From Lysobacterales bacterium (GTDB taxonomy: Bacteria; Pseudomonadota; Gammaproteobacteria; Xanthomonadales; S139-57), in the NCBI GenBank assembly GCA_026993285.1, contig JALWTZ010000398.1, positions 1 to 11,772 of the forward strand: a stretch of 11,772 bases of DNA. Reading direction: 5' to 3'. Positions 5,906 through 11,772 of the stretch are shown in pieces (position 1 is the first letter of the stretch; every line of letters begins with the position of its first letter). Under the pieces are notes generated by a model. It saw only the letters and a program-made list of their open reading frames with translations. It had not been told where the DNA came from and did not search any database. The position numbers and the translations under genes were made by a program.

Positions 5906-6652
5906 ATGGATCGTGCCCTGTTCATCGCCATGAGTGCCGCCAAGGAGGCGGAGCTTTTGCAGCGCGTCAATAACCACAACCTGGCCAATGCCAGCACCAC
6001 CGGCTTCAAGGCGGATTTTGCCGCGCTGGTGGAAAGTCAGGTGCAGGGGCCGGGCTATCCCGATCGCAGCTATACCCAGGCGATGGAAACCCGTGGCTTC
6101 GATACACGCCCCGGCGCGCTGGAACAGACCGGTCGAGATCTGGATGTAGCCATCCTGGGTGAGGGCTGGTTCACCATCCAGGCCCCGGATGGCAGTCAGG
6201 CGCTGACCCGGCGGGGGGATTTCCATATCAGTGCCGATGGCATGCTCACCACCGGCGATGGTGATCTGGTACTGGGTGTGGACGGGCCTATTCTGGTGCC
6301 GCCGGCCCAGTCGCTGGTCATCGGGGAAGACGGTACCGTGAGCATCCGTCCCGTGGGCCAGCCGGTCAATGCACTGGCACAGGTCAATCGGCTGAACCTG
6401 GTCAAGCCCCCGCTGGAGCAGGTGAAAAAAGGCAAGGATGGGTACATCCGTTTTACCGGTCCACCGGAACAACTGCGCCCCGATGCCTCGGTGCGCGTGG
6501 GTAACGGCGTGCTGGAACGCAGTAATGTCAACCCGGTGGATGCCATGGTGCGTCTGATCGAGTTGCAGCGCAATTTCGAGATGCAAATCAACATGATGAA
6601 ACGAATCGATGACAACGGCCGCAGAACGCAGGAACTGATGCGTAACGGCTAA
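5906..6652 (+). CDS. flgF: FlgF, rod protein
   Basis: FlgF is a minor rod subunit placed between the proximal rod and the FlgG distal rod. The 248-residue product begins MDRALFIAMSAAKEAELLQR, the FlgF-type N-terminus rather than the FlgG one. NNHNLANASTTGFKADFAAL then takes the place of the rod/hook signature. The D1 region has DLDVAILGEGWFTIQ and LTRRGDFHISADG, and the C-terminal helix has LERSNVNPVDAMVRLIELQR. GAGGA overlapping the flgE stop region is the likely ribosome site. Some pseudomonads start a separate flgF transcript here, but I see no sigma-54 or FliA promoter in the end of flgE, so it probably shares the flgB transcript. Confidence 0.95.
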   Translation: MDRALFIAMSAAKEAELLQRVNNHNLANASTTGFKADFAALVESQVQGPGYPDRSYTQAMETRGFDTRPGALEQTGRDLDVAILGEGWFTIQAPDGSQALTRRGDFHISADGMLTTGDGDLVLGVDGPILVPPAQSLVIGEDGTVSIRPVGQPVNALAQVNRLNLVKPPLEQVKKGKDGYIRFTGPPEQLRPDASVRVGNGVLERSNVNPVDAMVRLIELQRNFEMQINMMKRIDDNGRRTQELMRNG

Positions 6653-6663
6653 GGAGAGAGACC

Positions 6664-7446
6664 ATGCAAGCATTATGGGTAGCCAAGACCGGCTTGGACG
6701 CGCAACAAACCCGACTGCGGGTGATTGCCAACAACCTGGCCAATGTCAACACCAACGGTTTCAAGCGGGATCGGGTCATCTTTGAAGACCTGCTCTACCA
6801 GAATATTCGCCAGGTGGGCGCGCAGACCACGCAGAACACCCAATACCCCTCCGGCTTCTATCTGGGCACCGGCGTGCGTACCGTGGCCTCGGAAAAACTC
6901 CATGGGCAGGGCACGATCACGCTGACGGAACGCTCGCTGGATGTGGCGGTGGACGGCCGGGGCTATTTCCAGATTCTGCGCCCGGACGGCACGCTGGCCT
7001 ATACCCGTGACGGCAGCTTCAAGATGGATGCCAACGGCCAGCTGGTGACCGCCAGCGGTCTGCTGCTGCAACCGGCCATCACCATTCCCCAGGGCGCGCA
7101 GAGCGTCACCATCGGCCGGGACGGCACGGTATCCGTAGGTATCGCTGGTCAGGCGGCATTGACACAAGTCGGTACCCTGCAGCTGGTGGATTTCGTCAAC
7201 CCCACCGGCCTGGAACCCATCGGCCAGAACCTGTTTCTGGAATCCGTGGCCAGTGGCGCGCCCCAGGCAGGCACGCCCGGCCTGAATGGTTTGGGCGAGC
7301 TGGTTCAAGGCTCGCTGGAGACCTCCAATGTCAATTCGGTGGAAGAGCTGGTGAACATGATTGAAACCCAGCGTGCCTATGAAATGAACTCCAAGGCCAT
7401 TGCCGCTGCCGACGAAATGATGCAATTCGTCAACCAGACACTCTAG
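6664..7446 (+). CDS. flgG: FlgG, distal rod protein
   Basis: FlgG forms the distal rod, the rigid shaft passing through the P and L rings. At 260 residues it is standard length. It starts MQALWVAKTGLDAQQTRLRV, followed by IANNLANVNTNGFKRD. The FlgG-specific stretch YQNIRQVGAQTTQ (from about residue 45), absent from hook protein FlgE and responsible for rod stiffness in Salmonella, is intact and followed by PSGFYLGTGVR. The D1 core SLDVAVDGRGYFQI and the C-terminal LETSNVNSVEELVNMIETQR helix complete the protein. An AAGGAGAG Shine-Dalgarno lies in the 11-base gap after flgF. Confidence 0.98.
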   Translation: MQALWVAKTGLDAQQTRLRVIANNLANVNTNGFKRDRVIFEDLLYQNIRQVGAQTTQNTQYPSGFYLGTGVRTVASEKLHGQGTITLTERSLDVAVDGRGYFQILRPDGTLAYTRDGSFKMDANGQLVTASGLLLQPAITIPQGAQSVTIGRDGTVSVGIAGQAALTQVGTLQLVDFVNPTGLEPIGQNLFLESVASGAPQAGTPGLNGLGELVQGSLETSNVNSVEELVNMIETQRAYEMNSKAIAAADEMMQFVNQTL

Positions 7447-7467
7447 TCAACGGGAAGGTAGGGTGAA

Positions 7468-8139
7468 ATGAACAAGTTTTTGCTGCTGTTGCCTCTGATG
7501 CTGTTGCTGCAGGCCTGCGCGCCCAACCCGCCGCGGCCCTCGGCCAGTTACGAGCCACCCCCGCTGCCACCACAGCCTGAACGGCAGTACGCCGGTGGCA
7601 GCATCTGGCAGCAAGGCTATAACCGCCCCCTGTTTGAGGATGGCCGCGCGCGCAATGTGGGCGATGTCATCACCATCGTGTTGCAGGAAAACACCAGTGG
7701 CACCAAGAAGCAGGACACCACCACCAGCCGCAAGACCGATGTCAGCGTGCAGAACGCCACTCTGTGGGGCCGCCCGGCCACCGATGGCAACATCCCCTTT
7801 CTCGACAACACCCTGGCATCGGAAAACAGCTTTGCCGGCGCGGGGGAGAGCAAGCTGAGCAATCGCTTGTCCGGCACCATCACCGCCACGGTGGTGCGGG
7901 TGTTTCCCAACGGGCAGCTGGAGATACGCGGGCAGAAATGGCTGCAGATCAACCAGGGGCATGAATACATCCAGGTCAGCGGCTTGATCCGGCCCCGGGA
8001 CATTGGTCCGAACAACACCATCGCTTCCACCCGTATCGCCAATGCCCGTATTGCTTACGCCGGGCGAGGCACGCTGGAAGACGCCAACCGCCCTGGCTGG
8101 CTGGCCCGTTTCTTCAACTCCGTTATCTGGCCATTCTAG
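7468..8139 (+). CDS. flgH: FlgH, L-ring lipoprotein
   Basis: FlgH forms the outer-membrane L ring, which with the P ring makes the bushing around the rod. The 223-residue precursor has a hydrophobic signal peptide with lipobox LLQAC, placing the lipidated cysteine at residue 17. A Pro-rich linker follows. Family blocks are ARNVGDVITIVLQENTSGTK (about residues 64-83), a central LSNRLSGTITATVVRVFPNG segment, SGLIRPRDIGPNNTI, and the typical aromatic C-terminus GWLARFFNSVIWPF that inserts into the outer-membrane barrel. Export is by Sec and Lol, unlike the neighbouring rod proteins. It follows flgG by 21 bases with an AAGG/AGGG-rich ribosome site. Confidence 0.97.
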   Translation: MNKFLLLLPLMLLLQACAPNPPRPSASYEPPPLPPQPERQYAGGSIWQQGYNRPLFEDGRARNVGDVITIVLQENTSGTKKQDTTTSRKTDVSVQNATLWGRPATDGNIPFLDNTLASENSFAGAGESKLSNRLSGTITATVVRVFPNGQLEIRGQKWLQINQGHEYIQVSGLIRPRDIGPNNTIASTRIANARIAYAGRGTLEDANRPGWLARFFNSVIWPF

Positions 8140-8148
8140 GGGGCTGTC

Positions 8149-9246
8149 ATGAAAAAACTGCTGTACGGCATGCTGCTGTTTCTGGCGCTGCAAGGGGCGC
8201 AGGCCGAGCGGGTCAAGGATCTGGCCAGCGTGGCCGGCGTGCGTGACAACCAGTTGGTGGGCTATGGCCTGGTGGTGGGGCTGGACGGCACCGGCGACCA
8301 GACCACCCAGACCAAGTTCACCACCCAGAGCTTCAAGAACATGCTGGCACGGCTGGGCATCCAGGTGCCGGAAAATGACGAGCCCACGCTGAAGAATGTA
8401 GCCGCGGTGATGGTGCATGCCACCCTGCCGCCCTTCTCCAAGCCTGGTCAGACCATCGATGTGACGGTTTCCTCCATTGCCAATGCCAAGTCGTTGCGAG
8501 GCGGCACGCTGTTGATGACGCCGCTCAAGGGCGTGGACGGGCAGGTCTATGCCATGGCTCAGGGTAATCTGGTGGTAGGCGGCTTTGGTGCCCAGGGTTC
8601 GGATGGTTCCAAGATCACCGTCAATGTACCCAGCGTGGGCCTGATTCCCAATGGAGGCATCGTCGAGCGGGCGGTGCCCATGGATTTTACTCAGGGCGAG
8701 AGCATCACGCTCAATCTGCGCCGGCCGGATTTCACCACCGCCCAGCGGCTGGTGCGGGTGATCAACGACATGCTGGGCAGCCAGACGGCCCAGGCACTGG
8801 ATGCCACTTCAGTTCGTGTCAGTGCCCCGAAAGACCCCAACCAGCGGGTAGCCTTTGTCTCCCTGCTGGAAAACCTGGAAGTGCGCCCGGGCGAGGCACC
8901 GGCCCGGGTGGTGGTTAACTCCCGCACCGGCACGGTGGTCATCGGCCAGCATGTGCGTGTCTACCCGGCGGCCATCACCCACGGCAGCCTGACCGTCACC
9001 ATCCGCGAGAACCCGCAGGTCAGCCAGCCCAATGCCCTGGCCGGTGGCCAGACCGTGGCCACCACCGACTCCTCGGTGGAGATCAGCGAGGAGAACAGCA
9101 AGATGTTCCTGTTCGACCCGGGCGTGGAGCTGGGTGAGATCGTGCAGGCGGTCAATGACGTGGGCGCGGCACCCGGAGATCTGATGGCCATACTGGAAGC
9201 CCTCAAATCGGCCGGCGCCCTGCAGGCGGAATTCATTGTGATCTGA
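8149..9246 (+). CDS. flgI: FlgI, P-ring protein
   Basis: FlgI forms the peptidoglycan-associated P ring with help from FlgA, encoded in this window. The 365-residue precursor starts MKKLLYGMLLFLALQGAQA, a Sec signal peptide with probable cleavage after Ala19. The mature protein begins ERVKDLASVAGVRDNQLVGY, followed by GLVVGLDGTGDQT, the family hallmark. Further conserved blocks are TLPPFSKPGQTIDVTVSSI, ANAKSLRGGTLLMTPLKG, and the C-terminal PGDLMAILEALKSAGALQAE. The length is normal. A GGGGG run overlapping the flgH stop serves as ribosome site, and only one base separates the stop from the flgJ ATG. Confidence 0.98.
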   Translation: MKKLLYGMLLFLALQGAQAERVKDLASVAGVRDNQLVGYGLVVGLDGTGDQTTQTKFTTQSFKNMLARLGIQVPENDEPTLKNVAAVMVHATLPPFSKPGQTIDVTVSSIANAKSLRGGTLLMTPLKGVDGQVYAMAQGNLVVGGFGAQGSDGSKITVNVPSVGLIPNGGIVERAVPMDFTQGESITLNLRRPDFTTAQRLVRVINDMLGSQTAQALDATSVRVSAPKDPNQRVAFVSLLENLEVRPGEAPARVVVNSRTGTVVIGQHVRVYPAAITHGSLTVTIRENPQVSQPNALAGGQTVATTDSSVEISEENSKMFLFDPGVELGEIVQAVNDVGAAPGDLMAILEALKSAGALQAEFIVI

Positions 9247-9247
9247 C

Positions 9248-10261
9248 ATGGCTGATACCTTCTCGCAGGCGCAACTGGCACTGGACTTCAGCCATCTGAA
9301 CAAGCTGAAGGCTCAGGCCCGCGCGGATCGAAAACAGGCCGCCGGCCAGGCTGCGCGCGAGTTTGAAACCCTGTTCATCGGTCAGATGCTCAAGGCCATG
9401 CGTGACAGCCTGCCCAAAGATGGCCTGTTTTCCTCGTCCGACATGCGCTTGTACCAGGGCTGGTTTGACCAGCAACTGGCACGGGAGCTGGGCCAACGCG
9501 GCGCGCTGGGGCTGGCCAAGACCATAGAGAAACAACTGCTGGGGCCGGCGCAGACAAGACGCCAGCCATCGTCCACGGCCCTGAGCACGGCAGACTGGCT
9601 GCAGCGACAGGCGGTTACACCGGCAACACAAACCGCGGTGGTGAAACCGGCTGGCGTGGCGGCTGAAAGCGCCCAGGCCCACATTCAGCCGGCAAAAACG
9701 GATTCGACCCCAGCGGTGGACTGGCGCACGGGCCCGAAGGCCTTTGTACAAGGCCTGTTGCCTCATGCCAAAAAAGCGGCGGCCAGCCTGGGTGGCGTGC
9801 ATCCGGGCCTGCTACTGGCGCAGGCGGCACTGGAAACCGGCTGGGGCCGCCACCTGCCGGAAGATGGCCGGCGCGAAGCGCTCAACCTGTTCGGCATCAA
9901 GGCCAGTGGCAATTGGCAGGGTGCCAGTGTGGAAAGCCGCACGCAGGAATACCGCCAGGGCCGCATGCGGCAGGAAAAGGCCGCCTTTCGCAGCTATGCC
10001 GACTTGGAAGCGGCCTTCCAGGGGCTGGTGGACTTTCTGCGCGACAATCCGCGCTATCAACCGGTACTGAAACAGGCGCGCAACCCGGAAGGTTGGGCCC
10101 GCTCGCTGCAGCAGGCCGGCTATGCCACTGACCCGAACTATGCGGACAAGCTGCTGGGTATTTTCAACCGCAGTGATTTTCGCCGGTGGCTGGAACAGGC
10201 CGAGGCGGCATTCAAGTTATTCGACCAGCGGCCGATAACCTCAAGCAAGCCGGCATTGTAA
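9248..10261 (+). CDS. flgJ: FlgJ, rod cap and peptidoglycan-hydrolysing muramidase
   Basis: FlgJ caps the growing rod and cuts a hole in peptidoglycan for it. The 337-residue product has the two-domain form. The N-terminal rod-cap domain (about residues 30-98) holds AAREFETLFIGQMLKAMRDS and LYQGWFDQQLAREL. A low-complexity Ala/Thr/Pro linker (about 100-160) follows. The C-terminal GH73-like glucosaminidase (about 160-320) has LLLAQAALETGWGRHLP with the likely catalytic Glu at residue 196, NLFGIKASGNWQG and TQEYRQGR. Only one base separates it from flgI and its own Shine-Dalgarno is weak, so translation is probably coupled. The last codons double as a FliA promoter for flgK: residues FKLFDQRPIT are encoded by its -35, spacer and -10. 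The two-domain form suggests a beta/gammaproteobacterium. Confidence 0.97.
   Translation: MADTFSQAQLALDFSHLNKLKAQARADRKQAAGQAAREFETLFIGQMLKAMRDSLPKDGLFSSSDMRLYQGWFDQQLARELGQRGALGLAKTIEKQLLGPAQTRRQPSSTALSTADWLQRQAVTPATQTAVVKPAGVAAESAQAHIQPAKTDSTPAVDWRTGPKAFVQGLLPHAKKAAASLGGVHPGLLLAQAALETGWGRHLPEDGRREALNLFGIKASGNWQGASVESRTQEYRQGRMRQEKAAFRSYADLEAAFQGLVDFLRDNPRYQPVLKQARNPEGWARSLQQAGYATDPNYADKLLGIFNRSDFRRWLEQAEAAFKLFDQRPITSSKPAL
10212..10238 (+). promoter_or_regulatory. FliA (sigma-28) promoter for flgK inside flgJ
   Basis: TCAAGTTA (10212-10219), an 11-base spacer and a perfect GCCGATAA (10231-10238) form the best -10 match of the three FliA sites in the window. The -35 matches TAAAGTTT at 6 of 8. 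It lies in the last codons of flgJ. The expected start near 10246 gives a leader of about 35 bases to flgK. A class 3 promoter for flgKL is known within flgJ in Salmonella, so this is a parallel arrangement. Confidence 0.85.
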
Positions 10262-10280
10262 GCGGCGGGAGTGAAAGAAC

Positions 10281-11772
10281 ATGGGTGTGGATCTGTTTGG
10301 CATAGGCAAGTCGGCGCTGCTGGGTTTTCAGCAGGCGCTCTCCACCGTGGGCCACAACATTTCCAATGTGAACACCGAAGGCTACAGCCGGCAGCAGGTG
10401 CTGTTCGGCACCAATCCGCCCTTTTTTACCACCCGTGGCTGGCTGGGTACCGGGGTGCAGCCCACGGAAGTGCGCCGCATCTATTCCGCCTTTGTCAATG
10501 CCCAGGTGACCCGCAACACCTCGCTGAATGAATTTCAGCAAAGCCTGAAGCAACTGGCTGGCAGCCTGGATTACATGGCCGGGCAGGAAGCCACCAGCCT
10601 CAACACGCCACTGCAGGCCTTTTTCAACAGCGTGCAGGAAGTGGCCACCTCACCGGCGGACATTGCCGCCCGGGAAGTGATGCTGGGTGAGAGTGAATCG
10701 CTGGTGAAGCGCTTTCGGCTGATGAACGATGAATTCGACCGGCTGCAGAACCAGACCAACAGCCAGATCGAAGCCACCGTGGCTGAAATCAACAGCATGG
10801 CCGAAGACCTGGCCCGGCTCAACGAGCAGATCATCCGCGACATCGGCAGTGGCCAGATTCCCAATGACCTGATGGACCGGCGTGAGCTGCTGATCAACCA
10901 GCTGGCCGAACAGGTGGCCGTGCAGACGGTGGAACAGGACAACGGCGCCATCAACGTGTTTATTGGCAGCGGTCAGGCACTGGTGGTGGACACCCGCGCC
11001 AACCGCTTGCTGGCAGCGCCGTTGGGTGCCGACCCCAACCAGCTGGATATCGCCATTGACGCACCAGCCGGCCCCATTCGCATCACCGAGCAGATCACCG
11101 GTGGCAAGCTAGCCGCCCAGCTGGAATTCCGTGATGTGGACCTGAGCCGGGCACGCAACGAGATTGGCCGGGTGGCCATCGGCCTGGCCATTCGCTTCAA
11201 TGAGCAGCACGCCCAGGGGCTGGACCTCAACGGCAATATCGGCAGCGACTATTTTGCCGTACCCCAGCCCATGGTGCTGGATGACCCCAACAACAGCACC
11301 TACGGCATCAGCTCCATCACCGTGCAGTACGAGGACATCAGCCAGCTGACCACCGACAACTACCGCATGAGCTATGACGGGGTGAACTGGACCCTGGTCA
11401 ATCTCACCTCCGGCCAGACCGTGCCACTGACCCCCAGCGGCGGCGATTTTCTCGCCGATGGCATGCGCATCACCCCGGACCCGGGAGCCAGTGCCGGCGA
11501 CAGCTACGAGATTCGCCCCACCGCCAACGGCGCCCTGCAGATCGACCTGCTGATCGACAACCCCCGGCTGATTGCCGCCGCCAGCACCCATGCCAGCCGG
11601 GCGCTGGACAGCAATACCGGCACCGGGCTCATTTCCGATGTAACCGTGACCAATGCCGCCGACCCCAATTTCACCACCGATCTGACCATCGTGTTCGACA
11701 ACCCGCCCAACACCTACCGTATCAATGCCGGCCCGCCCCAGGCCTATACACCGGGGGCGGTGATCGCCTTGA
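10281..11772 (+). CDS. flgK: FlgK, hook-filament junction protein 1 (3' end outside window)
   Basis: FlgK is the first junction protein between hook and filament and is a FlgN client. The frame is open from the ATG at 10281 to the window edge (497 full codons). It opens MGVDLFGIGKSALLGFQQAL, then the D0 signature GHNISNVNTEGYSRQQV. It continues with the FlgK coiled-coil/D1 block including NDLMDRRELLINQLAEQV (about residues 194-211) and IRFNEQHAQGLDLNG (about 303-317). Residues 330-497 are Thr/Asp/Asn-rich, as in exposed domains. The C-terminal D0 helix has not been reached, so the whole protein is probably longer than the roughly 550 residues of the Salmonella form. A CGGGAG site lies in the 19-base gap after flgJ, and the FliA promoter inside flgJ supplies late expression. 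Confidence 0.96.
   Translation, partial: MGVDLFGIGKSALLGFQQALSTVGHNISNVNTEGYSRQQVLFGTNPPFFTTRGWLGTGVQPTEVRRIYSAFVNAQVTRNTSLNEFQQSLKQLAGSLDYMAGQEATSLNTPLQAFFNSVQEVATSPADIAAREVMLGESESLVKRFRLMNDEFDRLQNQTNSQIEATVAEINSMAEDLARLNEQIIRDIGSGQIPNDLMDRRELLINQLAEQVAVQTVEQDNGAINVFIGSGQALVVDTRANRLLAAPLGADPNQLDIAIDAPAGPIRITEQITGGKLAAQLEFRDVDLSRARNEIGRVAIGLAIRFNEQHAQGLDLNGNIGSDYFAVPQPMVLDDPNNSTYGISSITVQYEDISQLTTDNYRMSYDGVNWTLVNLTSGQTVPLTPSGGDFLADGMRITPDPGASAGDSYEIRPTANGALQIDLLIDNPRLIAAASTHASRALDSNTGTGLISDVTVTNAADPNFTTDLTIVFDNPPNTYRINAGPPQAYTPGAVIAL

Noticed and set aside
4909..6009. Long open frame (366 codons) on the minus strand across flgE-flgF.
   Set aside because: It is antisense to two unmistakable genes, has Gly/His/Ile-rich composition typical of reversed GC-rich coding DNA, and no ribosome site or recognised motif.
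5867..6673. Minus-strand open frame (268 codons) over flgF.
   Set aside because: Antisense to flgF, with no recognisable domain or start signal.
7447..8418. Long minus-strand open frame (323 codons) across flgH-flgI.
   Set aside because: Antisense shadow of flgH and flgI, with His/Gln-rich composition and no supporting signals.
4732..10380. Recurrent similar DNA at the 5' ends of flgE, flgF, flgG and flgK (encoding ANNxANxNTxGFK-like peptides) and near the 3' ends of flgE, flgF and flgG (SNVxxxxxLVxxIxxQR).
   Set aside because: These are the shared D0 helices of the axial protein family, so they reflect ancient paralogy and not a mobile or regulatory repeat.
1..11772. Search for CRISPR arrays, tRNA or rRNA genes, insertion sequences, toxin-antitoxin or defence genes.
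   Set aside because: None seen; essentially all sequence is accounted for by intact flagellar and chemotaxis genes and short regulatory gaps.

Overview
The window is a flagellar rod, hook and ring gene cluster from a polar-flagellum-type gammaproteobacterium. It is moderately GC-rich by eye. The gene order flgN-flgM-flgA (minus strand), then cheV and flgBCDEFGHIJ-flgK (plus strand), matches the Pseudomonas/Vibrio-type arrangement. Sigma-54 and sigma-28 (FliA) promoter sequences can be read directly. FlgJ has the two-domain form (rod cap plus muramidase) typical of beta- and gammaproteobacteria. Genus cannot be assigned from the sequence alone.

Layout. Positions 1-40 (minus) hold what looks like the first codons of a gene downstream of flgN; by synteny this may be a PilZ/YcgR-type (FlgZ) protein, but only 13 codons are visible. 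Positions 120-894 (minus) are flgM-flgN, the FliA anti-sigma factor and the FlgK/FlgL export chaperone, behind a strong FliA promoter at 943-969. Positions 1013-1750 (minus) are flgA, the P-ring chaperone, with a sigma-54 promoter at 1793-1808. A FliA promoter at 1829-1855 faces the other way and drives cheV (1921-2871). A 260-base gap follows, where relatives usually carry cheR; no cheR is present. It ends in a sigma-54 promoter (3061-3076) and a strong Shine-Dalgarno in front of flgB. From flgB (3132) to the window end the genes are packed on one strand with gaps of 21 bases or fewer, consistent with one long operon: proximal rod (flgB, flgC, flgF), distal rod (flgG), hook cap and hook (flgD, flgE), L and P rings (flgH, flgI), rod cap/muramidase (flgJ), and the first 497 codons of hook-filament junction protein flgK. 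A third FliA promoter lies inside the 3' end of flgJ and would give flgK a late boost.

How it fits together. The promoter pattern reproduces the temporal order of assembly: sigma-54 for basal-body and hook parts (flgA, flgB operon), and FliA for late functions (flgM/flgN, cheV, flgK). The genes are conventional and intact. I did not find an undescribed system, mobile element, CRISPR array or RNA gene. The points worth a second look are regulatory (the promoter set, the divergent sigma-54/FliA intergenic region, small repeats next to promoters), the missing cheR, a divergent CheW core in CheV, and an apparently long FlgK.
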